A DNA stretch of 64,000 nt from an uncultured Pseudacidovorax sp. (GCF_913773995.1 NZ_CAJYES010000250.1:1-64000), one strand, 5' to 3'; positions 17,502 to 26,059 are shown, counted from the first letter of the stretch. The notes: generated by a model from the sequence alone, not told the origin. Program-made: numbers and translations.

Positions 17502-18500
17502 ATGAAGCGTCGACATCTTCTGCGCGCGGCGGCGACCGCCGCCCTGGCCGCCAGCCTGGCTGCCCCCGCCCTCGCGCAGCAGCGCGACAAGGTCACGCTG
17601 CTCTTGAACTGGTACGTCTACAGCGAGCACGCGCCCTTCTTCATCGGCAAGGCGCGCGGCTTCTATGCCGACGAAGGCATCGACCTGGACATCCAGGAAG
17701 GCCGCGGCTCGGCCGTCTCCATCCAGGCCGTGGCGGCCAACTCCGCCACCTTCGGCTACGTGGACGTGCCGACCATGATCAAGGCCGCCACCAAGGGCGC
17801 GCCTGTGAAGGCGGTGGGCGTGGCGCTGCAGGTCAGTCCCATGTCGGTGATGGGTTTCGCCGACAAGAACATCAAGGTGCCCAAGGACATCGTCGGCAAG
17901 ACGGTCGCCATGACGCCCGGCGACTCGATGAGCCAGATCTGGCCGCTGTTCCTGAAGAAGACCGGCCTGCAGGAAGGCCAGTTCAAGGTCGTCTCGGGCG
18001 ATGCCCAGACCAAGCTCAATGCCGTGATCCACGGGCAGGCCGACGTGCTGCTGGGCTACCTGATGGACCAGAACATGAAGCTGCAGGACGCGACGAAGAA
18101 GCCGGTGCAGGTGATCCGCTTCGCCGACTACGGCGTCAACCTGATCAGCTCGGGCATCGTGGCCAACAAGGACACGCTGACCAACAAGGCGGACCTGGTG
18201 CGGCGCTTCATGCGCGCCAGCACCCGCGCATTCGAGGCCACGGAGAAGGAACCCGAAGCCGCCATCGACGCGATGCTGCAGGCCAACAGCAAGGCCGGCC
18301 AGCGCGACACGCTGATCACCGGCATCAAGCTGACGACCGCGCTCTACCACACGGCCGACACGCAGAAGCTGCGGCCGCTGCGCGCCTCGATGAAGGACAT
18401 CGACGAGTCGCTCGATCTGCTGGTGCAGTATGGCGGCCTCGACGCTGCGCAGCGTGGCAAGGCCCAGGACTGGGTCACCAACGACTTCCTGCCGCAATGA
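17502..18500 (+). CDS. ABC transporter substrate-binding protein, NMT1/THI5-like (NitT/TauT)
   Basis: 332 residues. An export signal starts MKRRHLLRAAATAALAASLAAPALAQ, cleaved near residue 26, followed by an NMT1/THI5-like periplasmic-binding fold. The family opening VTLLLNWYVYSEHAPFFIGKARGFYADEGIDL is intact. It delivers substrate to the permease encoded upstream. The related ThiY/HMP-binding group shares the LLNWxxxxxHAPFFIGK opening, so pyrimidine-like or aromatic ligands are possible, but the ligand cannot be read from the sequence. A GGAG motif precedes the ATG by ten bases. Confidence 0.93.
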   Translation: MKRRHLLRAAATAALAASLAAPALAQQRDKVTLLLNWYVYSEHAPFFIGKARGFYADEGIDLDIQEGRGSAVSIQAVAANSATFGYVDVPTMIKAATKGAPVKAVGVALQVSPMSVMGFADKNIKVPKDIVGKTVAMTPGDSMSQIWPLFLKKTGLQEGQFKVVSGDAQTKLNAVIHGQADVLLGYLMDQNMKLQDATKKPVQVIRFADYGVNLISSGIVANKDTLTNKADLVRRFMRASTRAFEATEKEPEAAIDAMLQANSKAGQRDTLITGIKLTTALYHTADTQKLRPLRASMKDIDESLDLLVQYGGLDAAQRGKAQDWVTNDFLPQ

Positions 18501-18531
18501 GAGCGGCATTGGCCACCCCGAAGGCGAATCC

Positions 18532-19359
18532 ATGAGTGCCGTGCCGTCCAACGTCGTTCCGCTGGCCGCCGGCGCCCGCACCGGCCAGGTGCTGATCGAA
18601 GGCCGAGGCGTTCGCAAGGTCTACCGCACCCGCGAAGGCGAGGTCGAGACGCTGCGCCCGCTGGACTTCCAGATCCGCGCCGGGGAGTTCGTCTCGGTGG
18701 TGGGGCCTTCGGGCTGTGGCAAGAGCACGCTGATGAAGATGGTGGCGGGCCTGCTGCCCATCTCCGGCGGCGAGCTGCGGCTTGCGGGCAAGCCGGTGAC
18801 CGGACCGCAGACCGACGTCGGCATCGTCTTCCAGAGCGCGTTGCTGCTGCCGTGGCGCCGGGTGATCGACAACATCCTGCTGCAGGCCGAGATCCGCGGC
18901 ATGCCCATGGCCGCGGCCCGCCAGCGCGCGGAGTCGCTGATCGCCATGGCCGGCCTGCAAGGCTTCGAGCACAAGTACCCGTGGCAGCTTTCGGGCGGCA
19001 TGCAGCAGCGCGTGGCCATCCTGCGCGCCCTGCTGCACGACCCGCCCGTGCTGCTGATGGACGAGCCCTTCGGCGCGCTGGACGCCATGACCCGCGAGCG
19101 CATGAACCTGGAGCTGCAGCGCATCTGGCAGGCCTCGGGCAAGACGGTGCTGCTGATCACCCACAGCATCCCGGAGGCGGTGTTCCTGTCCGACCGGGTG
19201 CTGGTGATGAGCGAGCGGCCCGGCCGCATCGCCGCCACCTACGACATCGACCTGCCCCGCCCGCGCCCGCTGGACGTGATGGGCGCCGAGGCCTTCGCCG
19301 CCTACGCGCGCCAGCTGCGCGCGCACTTCTACGCGCAGGGCCACCTGGATGCGCACTGA
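18532..19359 (+). CDS. ABC transporter ATP-binding protein, NitT/TauT (SsuB-like) type
   Basis: 275 residues. The Walker A motif is GPSGCGKST at about 62-70, the Q-loop is IVFQSALLLPW, the signature is LSGGMQQR and Walker B is VLLMDEPFGALD, followed by the H-loop THSIPEA. Energises the importer formed with the permease and binding protein upstream. The frame is open further upstream, but the ATG at 18532 begins the normal protein. Its last 11 bases overlap the start of the enolase-superfamily gene, indicating translational coupling of transport and catabolism. Confidence 0.95.
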   Translation: MSAVPSNVVPLAAGARTGQVLIEGRGVRKVYRTREGEVETLRPLDFQIRAGEFVSVVGPSGCGKSTLMKMVAGLLPISGGELRLAGKPVTGPQTDVGIVFQSALLLPWRRVIDNILLQAEIRGMPMAAARQRAESLIAMAGLQGFEHKYPWQLSGGMQQRVAILRALLHDPPVLLMDEPFGALDAMTRERMNLELQRIWQASGKTVLLITHSIPEAVFLSDRVLVMSERPGRIAATYDIDLPRPRPLDVMGAEAFAAYARQLRAHFYAQGHLDAH

Positions 19360-20806
19360 GGCGGGTTCTTCGTCGGCCGGCGTCGGGCTGCCGCTGCGCG
19401 TGCGGCGGGTGGAGGCCGGCGTGCGCGACATGCGACTGCGCCTTCCCTTCCGCTTCGGCCAGGTCACGCTCACCCGCTGCCCGCAGCTCTTCGTGCGGGC
19501 CGAGGTCGAGGTGGCCGGCCACGGCAGCGCCTTCGGCCATGCCGCCGAGATGATGGTGCCGCGGTGGTTCGACAAGCACCCGGAGCGCGATGCCAGCCGC
19601 AACATCGCCGACCTGGCCACGGCCTTCACCCGTGCCGCGCAAGCCTACGAGAACGACAAGGCGGCCAGCGCCTTCGGCCTCTTCGAGCGGCACTGCGGCG
19701 CGCTGGCCGCTGCAGGCCGATCGGCGGGCGAGACCGCCCTGAGCACCACCTTCGGCCAGGCCGTTCTGGACCGCGCCGTGCTGGACGGCCTGTGCCGCGC
19801 CGCCGGGTTGCCGGTGCACGAGGCCCTGGCGCGCAACCTGCCGGGCCTGGCCGACACGCCCCTGCTGCCCGATCTGGCCGGCTGGGACTGGAACGGCTGG
19901 CTGCGCACGCGGCGCCCGTCCGCCTCGCTGCAGGCACGCCACACCATCGGCATGCTCGATGCGCTCGGCGACGAGCCGGCCGAGCCGGACGCCGGGGCAC
20001 TGCCCATCACCCTGCCCGCGGTGATCCGCCGCTATGGCCACCGCTTCTTCAAGATCAAGCTGGGAGGCGACCCGCAGGCCGACATCGAGCGCCTGGACGC
20101 CGTGCTCGCCGTGCTGGACCGCCTCTGCCCGCAGCACCGCTACACGCTCGACGGCAACGAGCAATACGCCGACATCGACCGCCTGGCGCAACTGGCCGAC
20201 GGCCTGCGCACGCTGCCGCGCGTGGCGCAGCGGCCGCAGGCGCTGCTCTACCTGGAGCAGCCGCTGCCGCGCGACGGCAGCTTCGTCGACAGCTTGGCGG
20301 CGCTGCATCTCCCTGCGCCGCTGCTGCTGGACGAGGGCGATGCCGCGCTGGACAGCTTCGTGCAGGCGCGCGCGGCCGGCTGGGGCGGCATCTCCAGCAA
20401 GGGCTGCAAGGGCATCTGGAAGGCGCTGGCCAATCGCGCGCGCTGCGAGCTTCAGGCGAGCGACCAGGGCACGCCGCCGTTTCTGTCCGCCGAAGACCTG
20501 ACCTGTCAGGCGGGCCTGTCCGTGCAGCAGGACCTGGCCTGGGCCGCCCTGCTCGGCCTCACGCATGCGGAGCGCAACGGCCACCACTATGTGGATGGTT
20601 TCGGCACCGCACCGGCTGCCGAAGCCCAGGCCTTTGCCACGGCCCATCCCGATTTGTACGAATGCAGCGCCGGCCGCCCCCGGCTGGCGATCCGCAAGGG
20701 CGCCATCGCGCTGGACTCGCTGTTCGCCCAGCCTGGCTTTGCCACCGGCGCGCTGCCCCACTTCGATCACCTGGCACCGCTCGATCACGCCCCGTCGATG
20801 GTCTGA
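19349..20806 (+). CDS. Enolase-superfamily enzyme (mandelate racemase/dehydratase-like)
   Basis: 485 residues. The barrel residues of the enolase superfamily can be placed: KIK at 235-237, metal ligands Asp268 (LDGN), Glu303 (LEQP) and Asp328/Glu329 (LLLDEGD), and a second-side lysine in SSKGCKG at 351-354. This pair of lysines on opposite sides fits a racemase, epimerase or syn/anti-dehydratase acting alpha to a carboxylate. It is longer than the usual 350-400 residues because of a long N-terminal capping region. Substrate unknown. It overlaps the ABC ATPase gene by 11 bases and lies 40 bases before the oxidoreductase, so it is part of the operon. Confidence 0.82.
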   Translation: MRTEAGSSSAGVGLPLRVRRVEAGVRDMRLRLPFRFGQVTLTRCPQLFVRAEVEVAGHGSAFGHAAEMMVPRWFDKHPERDASRNIADLATAFTRAAQAYENDKAASAFGLFERHCGALAAAGRSAGETALSTTFGQAVLDRAVLDGLCRAAGLPVHEALARNLPGLADTPLLPDLAGWDWNGWLRTRRPSASLQARHTIGMLDALGDEPAEPDAGALPITLPAVIRRYGHRFFKIKLGGDPQADIERLDAVLAVLDRLCPQHRYTLDGNEQYADIDRLAQLADGLRTLPRVAQRPQALLYLEQPLPRDGSFVDSLAALHLPAPLLLDEGDAALDSFVQARAAGWGGISSKGCKGIWKALANRARCELQASDQGTPPFLSAEDLTCQAGLSVQQDLAWAALLGLTHAERNGHHYVDGFGTAPAAEAQAFATAHPDLYECSAGRPRLAIRKGAIALDSLFAQPGFATGALPHFDHLAPLDHAPSMV

Positions 20807-20846
20807 GCCGCACCTTCCCACTGCCATTTCTAGAGAGGAGCCTTCC

Positions 20847-22022
20847 ATGGCCACACAACGACTCGGACTGATCATGCACGGCGTCACCGGACGCATGGGC
20901 ATGAACCAGCACCTGATCCGCTCCATCTGCGCCATCCGCGCGCAGGGCGGCGTCCAACTCGCCAACGGCGACCGCGTGATGCCCGACCCCATCCTCATCG
21001 GCCGCAACGCCGACAAGATCGCGGCGCTGGCCCGCGCCCATGGGATCGAGCGCTGGGGCACCGACCTGGATGCGGCGCTCGCCAACGCGGACGACACCGT
21101 CTTCTTCGACGCAGGCACCACGCAGATGCGCCCCCAGCTGCTGGCCAAGGCCATCCGCGGCGGCAAGCACGTGTACTGCGAGAAGCCCATCGCCACCAAC
21201 CTCAACGAGGCGGTGGAGATCGCGCGCCTGGCCGACGAGGCCGGTCGCACCAAAGGCATCAAGCACGGCGCCGTGCAGGACAAGCTCTTCCTGCCCGGCC
21301 TGCGCAAGCTGGACATGCTGCGCCGCGCCGGCTTCTTCGGCCGCATGCTGTCGGTGCGGCTGGAGTTCGGCTACTGGGTGTTCGAAGGCGACCTGCAGCC
21401 GATCCAGCGCCCCAGCTGGAACTACCGCAAGGAAGACGGCGGCGGAATGATCCTGGACATGATGTGCCACTGGCGCTATGTGCTCGACAACCTCTTCGGC
21501 GAGGTGAAGTCGGTCAGCTGCCTGGGCACCACGCACATCCCGAAGCGCTGGGACGAGGCCGGCAAACCCTACGAGGCCACCGCCGACGACGCCGCCTACG
21601 CCACCTGCCAGCTCACCGGCCACAACGGCGAGCCGGTGATCGCGCAGATCAACATGAGCTGGGTCACGCGCGTGCGCCGCGACGACCTGGTGACCTTCCA
21701 TGTCGATGGCACCGAGGGCTCGGCCGTCGCCGGTCTGCAGAGCTGCCGCGCCCAGTCGCGCGTGGCCACGCCGCGGCCGGTGTGGAACCCCGACATCAAG
21801 CAGACGATGAACTTCTTCGACCAGTGGCAAGAGATCCCGGACGTCGAGACCTATGACAACGGCTTCAAGATCCAGTGGGAACACTTCATCCGCCACGTGG
21901 TCGAGGACGCGCCCTACAAGTGGACGCTGCCCGAAGGCGCCAAGGGCGTGCAGCTGGTGGAGGCCGCGCTCGACTCCTGGAAGGAGCGGCGCTGGATCGA
22001 CGTGCCGCCGCTCAAGGTCTGA
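20847..22022 (+). CDS. Gfo/Idh/MocA-family NAD(P)-dependent oxidoreductase
   Basis: 391 residues. The N-terminal Rossmann fold (about 1-150) opens with LGLIMHGVTGRMGMN and contains the family motif EKPIA (YCEKPIAT, about 113). The C-terminal alpha/beta substrate domain has GGGMILDMMCHWRYVLD, with the catalytic-type Asp/His pair. Members oxidise a hydroxyl of sugars, cyclitols or glycosides to a ketone. GAGGAG lies seven bases before the ATG at 20847. Co-occurrence with the DUF993 and TIM-barrel genes suggests that it makes the keto intermediate they act on. Confidence 0.92.
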   Translation: MATQRLGLIMHGVTGRMGMNQHLIRSICAIRAQGGVQLANGDRVMPDPILIGRNADKIAALARAHGIERWGTDLDAALANADDTVFFDAGTTQMRPQLLAKAIRGGKHVYCEKPIATNLNEAVEIARLADEAGRTKGIKHGAVQDKLFLPGLRKLDMLRRAGFFGRMLSVRLEFGYWVFEGDLQPIQRPSWNYRKEDGGGMILDMMCHWRYVLDNLFGEVKSVSCLGTTHIPKRWDEAGKPYEATADDAAYATCQLTGHNGEPVIAQINMSWVTRVRRDDLVTFHVDGTEGSAVAGLQSCRAQSRVATPRPVWNPDIKQTMNFFDQWQEIPDVETYDNGFKIQWEHFIRHVVEDAPYKWTLPEGAKGVQLVEAALDSWKERRWIDVPPLKV

Positions 22023-22047
22023 TGGCCGCTGAACCGAGGAACACGCC

Positions 22048-23235
22048 ATGGCCCTGACCCTTCGCCTGCCCGACGCCGCCGGCCACCTGGCCCCCTACAC
22101 GCTCAGCGGCGCCACGCCGGTGCAGCCGCAGCCCGGCGCGCCCTTCGACCGCATCGCCTACTCGGCCGCCCACGTGGTGGCCGACCCGCTGGCGGCCATC
22201 GACCCCTGGCTGCAATGCGCCGTGGACTGGGACGCCACGCTGGCCTACCGCCGCCACCTGTGGTCGCTGGGGCTGGGCGTGGCGGAAGCCATGGACACGG
22301 CCCAGCGCGGCATGGGCCTGGACTGGCCCACTTCGCTGGAACTCATCCGCCGCTCCATCGACGCCGCGCGCGACGTGCCGGGCGCCTTCCTCGCCTCGGG
22401 CTGCGGCACCGATCACCTGGACCTCGCCGAGGTGCGCAGCGTGGACGACGTGATCCGCGGCTACGAGACGCAGATGGCCGCCATCGAGGCCCTGGGCGGC
22501 AAGCTGATCGTGATGGCCAGCCGCGCCCTGGCCCGCGTGGCGCAGAGCCCGGCCGACTACGAGCGCGTGTACGACCGAGTGCTCAGTCAGGCAAGGCAGC
22601 CCGTGGTGCTGCACTGGCTGGGCGACATGTTCGACCCGGCGCTGGCCGGCTACTGGGGCACCACCGACGTGGACGCCGCCATGGACACGGCCCTGGGCAT
22701 CATCGCCGCGCATCCGCACAAGGTGGACGGCATCAAGATCTCGCTGCTCGACAAGGACAAGGAGATCGCCATGCGCCGCCAGCTGCCGCCGGGCGTGCGC
22801 ATGTACACCGGCGACGACTTCAACTATGCCGAGCTGATCGCCGGTGACGGCGCCGGCACGGAACCGACGCACGGCAAGAGCGATGCGCTGCTGGGCATCT
22901 TCGACGCCATCGCTCCGGCAGCGAGCGCGGCGCTGGCGGCGCTGGCGCAGGGCGACACGGCGCGCTTCCACGAGATCCTGACGCCGACGGTGCCGCTGTC
23001 GCGCCACATCTTCCGGGCGCCCACGCGCTTCTACAAGACGGGCGTGGTCTTCATGGCCTGGCTCAATGGACATCAGTCGCACTTCACCATGGTGGGCGGG
23101 CAGCAGAGCACGCGCTCGCTGCCGCACCTGGCCGAGCTGTTCCGCCTGGCCGACGCCGCGCACCTGCTGGCCGACCCGGACCTGGCGGTGCGGCGCATGA
23201 AGGCGCTGCTGGCCACGCACGGGGTGGAGGGCTGA
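22048..23235 (+). CDS. DUF993 protein, dihydrodipicolinate synthase-like (class I aldolase fold)
   Basis: 395 residues matching the DUF993 family, a set of TIM-barrel proteins related to dihydrodipicolinate synthase and N-acetylneuraminate lyase. Recognisable parts are the N-terminal FDRIAYSAAHVVADP, the barrel strand QPVVLHWLGDMFDP and VDGIKISLLDKDKE, whose lysine (GIKIS) is placed like a Schiff-base lysine. An aldol cleavage role is likely but unproven for the family. Its stop codon overlaps the start of the next gene (TGATG), so the two are translationally coupled. Confidence 0.85.
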   Translation: MALTLRLPDAAGHLAPYTLSGATPVQPQPGAPFDRIAYSAAHVVADPLAAIDPWLQCAVDWDATLAYRRHLWSLGLGVAEAMDTAQRGMGLDWPTSLELIRRSIDAARDVPGAFLASGCGTDHLDLAEVRSVDDVIRGYETQMAAIEALGGKLIVMASRALARVAQSPADYERVYDRVLSQARQPVVLHWLGDMFDPALAGYWGTTDVDAAMDTALGIIAAHPHKVDGIKISLLDKDKEIAMRRQLPPGVRMYTGDDFNYAELIAGDGAGTEPTHGKSDALLGIFDAIAPAASAALAALAQGDTARFHEILTPTVPLSRHIFRAPTRFYKTGVVFMAWLNGHQSHFTMVGGQQSTRSLPHLAELFRLADAAHLLADPDLAVRRMKALLATHGVEG

Positions 23236-24113
23236 TGCGCGACCTGTCGCAGGACAGCCGCTGGCTGTCGATCAACACCGCCACGATCCGCCGCCAGCGC
23301 GGCGCCGAAGTGCCGCTGGCGCGCATCATCGACCAGTGCGCCGAGCACGGCATCCGCGCCATCAGCCCCTGGCGCGACCAGGTGGCCGCTGCCGGTCTGG
23401 ACGCGGTGGCGCGCCAATTGCGCGCGCTGGACATGCAGCTGTCCGGCTACTGCCGCGGCGGCTTCTATCCTGCCGCCGACGCGGCCGGCCTGCGCGCCGC
23501 ACTGGACGACAACCGCCGCGCCATCGACGAGGCCAAGGCGCTGGATGCGCCCTGCCTGGTGCTGGTGGTCGGCGCGTTGCCCGGTGCCCTGGAAGGCAAG
23601 CCGATCCACAAGAACATTGCCCGCGCCCGCAGCGAGGTGCGCGATGGCATCGCGGCCTCGCTGGAGTACGCCCGCAGCGTCGGCATGCCGCTGGCCATCG
23701 AGCCGCTGCATCCCATGCAGGCCGCGGAACGGGCCTGCGTCAACACGCTGGAGCAGGCGCTGGACCTGTGCGACGCGCTCGACCCGGACCGCACGGGCAT
23801 GCTGGGTGTCGCCCTCGATGCCTACCACTGCTGGTGGGACCCGAAGCTCGAAGCCCAGACCGCCCGCGCCGGCCGCGAGCGCCTGCTGGCCTACCACGTG
23901 TGCGACTGGCTCACGCCCACGCGCGACCTGCTCAACGACCGCGGGATGATGGGCGACGGGGTCATCGAGCTGCGCCAACTGCGCGGCTGGGTCGAGGCGG
24001 CAGGCTATGCGGGGCACTGCGAGGTGGAGATCTTCTCCACGCAGGACTGGTGGCAGCGCGACGGGGAAGAGACGCTGCGCACCTGCATCGAGCGGCATCG
24101 CAGCGTGGTGTGA
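23235..24113 (+). CDS. Sugar phosphate isomerase/epimerase-like TIM-barrel protein (IolE/xylose isomerase-like)
   Basis: 292 residues of the AP-endonuclease-2/xylose-isomerase-like fold. Metal-binding acids lie at strand ends: AIEPLHPM, VALDAYHCWWDP and the C-terminal EVEIFS, the usual final glutamate. Such proteins isomerise or dehydrate keto-sugars and keto-inositols (IolE, IolI). Some act on 3-keto glycosides made by a Gfo/Idh partner. The ATG overlaps the DUF993 stop by one base. It is the last gene of the array, followed by an untranslated stretch with a dispersed repeat. Confidence 0.9.
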   Translation: MRDLSQDSRWLSINTATIRRQRGAEVPLARIIDQCAEHGIRAISPWRDQVAAAGLDAVARQLRALDMQLSGYCRGGFYPAADAAGLRAALDDNRRAIDEAKALDAPCLVLVVGALPGALEGKPIHKNIARARSEVRDGIAASLEYARSVGMPLAIEPLHPMQAAERACVNTLEQALDLCDALDPDRTGMLGVALDAYHCWWDPKLEAQTARAGRERLLAYHVCDWLTPTRDLLNDRGMMGDGVIELRQLRGWVEAAGYAGHCEVEIFSTQDWWQRDGEETLRTCIERHRSVV

Positions 24114-24130
24114 GGTTGCGCGCCGTCTGC

Positions 24131-24156
24131 CCTTCGACGGGGCTCAGGGCGAACGG
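24131..24156 (+). repeat. Dispersed extragenic repeat, copy 1
   Basis: CCTTCGACGGGGCTCAGGGC followed by GAACGG is one arm of the palindromic element seen in full at 31000-31055 and in divergent form at 62105-62185. It lies between the isomerase gene and the next transporter. Confidence 0.6.
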
Positions 24157-24254
24157 ATTCGAGGCCCCGGCAGAACGGGGGTCGCAGCTTACGCGCGGGC
24201 AAGGCTGGACGAGCTCGGCGCGCCAGCGCACTGCGGCTCTCGTGGTCCGGTGCG

Positions 24255-25193
24255 GTGACCGCGTTACCCTCGACCTCCGTGCCTCCCCTCCTCTCCTCCG
24301 ATCCGGCCCGCCGCGGCCGACGCGCCATCGGCTGCATGCTTGGCGCCATGGCCTGTTTCGTCGTCAACGACGCTCTCAGCAAGTTCGTGAGCCAAGGGCT
24401 GCCGGCCGGGCAGCTCATCTTCCTGCGCGGGCTGATGGCCAGCTTGCTGGTGCTGGCCGTGGCGGTGGTGCTGGGCGAGCACCGACGCCTGGGCGCGCTG
24501 CGCCATCCGCGCGTGCTGCTGCGCGCCAGCGTGGATGCCTGCGCGACCGTGATGTACCTGCTGTCGCTGTTTCGATTGCCACTGGGCAATGCCACCGCCA
24601 TCAACCTCGCGGCACCGCTCTTCATGACGGTGTTCGCCGCCCTCTTCCTTCGCGAGCGGCCCGGCGCGGCGCGCTGGTGGGCCGTGGGGATCGGCTTCCT
24701 CGGCGTGCTGCTGGTGGTGCAGCCGCGCGGCGACGGCTTCAATGCCTGGGCGCTGCTGTGCCTGGCCGCCACGCTGTTCCATGCCACGCGCGACCTGCTC
24801 ACGCGGGGGTTGGATCCGGCCATTCCCTCCATCGTGGTCACGCTTTCCACCGCATTGGCCGTTACGCTGCTGGCGGGCGCGATGTCGGTGGCCGAGGGCT
24901 GGCAGCCGGCCACGGCCGGGCAACTCGGGCTGCTGGCGCTGTCCTCCGCCTTCCTGGCCACCGCCTACTTCCTGCTGATCCAGTGCATGCGCCAGGGCGA
25001 GGTGTCGCTCACCGCGCCCTTTCGCTATTCGGCCCTGCTCTTCGCCGTGGGACTGGGCTATGCCGTCTGGGGCGACGTGCCCAATGCCTGGGGCTGGGCC
25101 GGCATCGCGCTGCTGGTGGGCTCGGGCCTGCAGGTGATCCGCAGCGAGCGCAATCGCCAGCCGGTGCGCACGCTGGAGGCGCAGGCGGAATGA
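24255..25193 (+). CDS. EamA-family (DMT) inner-membrane transporter
   Basis: 312 residues, ten hydrophobic segments, two EamA repeats (about 22-155 and 170-300). The sequence ACFVVNDALSKFVSQGLPAGQ in the first helices is typical of the RhaT/EamA-like permeases of proteobacteria. Substrate unknown. The frame begins with GTG at 24255; there is no strong ribosome-binding site there, and the start could lie a few codons downstream. It follows the catabolic array after a 141-base gap containing a repeat, so membership in that operon is doubtful. Confidence 0.87.
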   Translation: MTALPSTSVPPLLSSDPARRGRRAIGCMLGAMACFVVNDALSKFVSQGLPAGQLIFLRGLMASLLVLAVAVVLGEHRRLGALRHPRVLLRASVDACATVMYLLSLFRLPLGNATAINLAAPLFMTVFAALFLRERPGAARWWAVGIGFLGVLLVVQPRGDGFNAWALLCLAATLFHATRDLLTRGLDPAIPSIVVTLSTALAVTLLAGAMSVAEGWQPATAGQLGLLALSSAFLATAYFLLIQCMRQGEVSLTAPFRYSALLFAVGLGYAVWGDVPNAWGWAGIALLVGSGLQVIRSERNRQPVRTLEAQAE

Positions 25194-25261
25194 AGGCGAC
25201 AGCAAGGGCTTTGACCCGCTCCTAGAATCCGCCCGCGGCCGCCTCCGGGTGGCCGCCAAGC

Positions 25262-25428
25262 GTTCTCAGGGCAGGGTGAAATTCCCTACCGGCGGTCATG
25301 GTGGAAGGCGACTTCCGCACGAGCCCGCGAGCGCCCGCCGCTGCAGCCTTGACGGGCCGTGGTGGCGGGGTCAGCAGATTTCGGTGCGATTCCGAAGCCG
25401 ACGGTCACAGTCCGGATGAAAGAGAGCG
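25262..25428 (+). promoter_or_regulatory. FMN riboswitch (RFN element)
   Basis: The conserved RFN segments are present in order: GTTCTCAGGGCAGGGTGAAA with ATTCCCTACCGGCGGT at the 5' side, a variable stem, GATTTCGGTGCGATTCC-like central bases, GCCGACGGTCACAGTC, and GGATGAAAGAGAGCG at the 3' end. It binds FMN and lowers expression of the downstream riboflavin gene. It lies 127 bases before the lumazine synthase start. Confidence 0.95.
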
Positions 25429-25466
25429 CGAGATGCGGCCAGGCTCCTGGTCGCGTGCGGCGTCAT

Positions 25467-25500
25467 GCCGCGCGCGGCTTGCGGGTCGGGCGCGGCTTTT
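25467..25500 (+). terminator. Possible expression-platform terminator of the FMN riboswitch
   Basis: GCCGCGC (25467-25473) can pair with GCGCGGC (25490-25496), followed by TTTTC. The loop is long (16 bases), so strength is uncertain. Its position between aptamer and gene fits a transcription-terminating switch. Confidence 0.45.
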
Positions 25501-25555
25501 CGTGCGTGTTCTCGATGCCCTGATTCAGGCCCACCCTTTGTTCAAAGGCAACACC

Positions 25556-26059
25556 ATGAGTCAGCTCAACGACCTTCCCCTCCAGATCCTGCCCGCCCTG
25601 GGCGACCGGCGCATCGCGCTGGTCGAGGCCCAGTGGCATGCGGACATCGTCCACCAGGCGCGCGACGCCTTCCTCGCCGAGATGGAACGCCTGGGCGTGC
25701 CCGCCTCGCAGATCGACATCTTCGACGTGCCCGGCGCCTTCGAGATCCCGTTGCATGCCAAGCGGCTCGCCCGCAGCGGCCGCTATGCGGCCGTGGTGTG
25801 CTGCGCGTTGGTGGTCGACGGCGGCATCTACCGCCACGAGTTCGTCGCCAGCACGGTGGTCGAGTCGCTGATGCAGGTGCAGCTGGAGACCGAGGTGCCG
25901 ATGATCTCGGCCGTGCTCACGCCGCACCACTTCCATGAGCACATCGAGCACCGCAAGTACTTCCATCGCCATTTCGCGGTCAAGGGCACCGAGGCCGCCG
26001 AGGCCTGTGTGAAGACCATCGCCGGCCTGTCCCGGCTGGACGCCTTGCTCGCCGCGTGA
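25556..26059 (+). CDS. ribH: 6,7-Dimethyl-8-ribityllumazine synthase (type II-like)
   Basis: Joins 5-amino-6-ribitylamino-uracil with dihydroxybutanone phosphate in riboflavin synthesis. The 167 residues include the substrate-binding VPGAFEIP, ALVVDGGIYRHEFVAS and HHFHEHIEHRKYF. The histidine-rich segment and divergence from the ordinary icosahedral enzyme point to the decameric type II (RibH2) group. It stands alone, without other rib genes, and is controlled by the FMN riboswitch, as is typical for a second, regulated lumazine synthase. The ATG at 25556 is the family start; AAAGG precedes it. Confidence 0.9.
   Translation: MSQLNDLPLQILPALGDRRIALVEAQWHADIVHQARDAFLAEMERLGVPASQIDIFDVPGAFEIPLHAKRLARSGRYAAVVCCALVVDGGIYRHEFVASTVVESLMQVQLETEVPMISAVLTPHHFHEHIEHRKYFHRHFAVKGTEAAEACVKTIAGLSRLDALLAA

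Noticed and set aside
24114-24254. Extension of the catabolic operon into the downstream EamA gene
   Set aside because: A 141-base gap with a dispersed repeat and no ribosome-binding site at the transporter start make co-transcription uncertain; I left it outside the locus.
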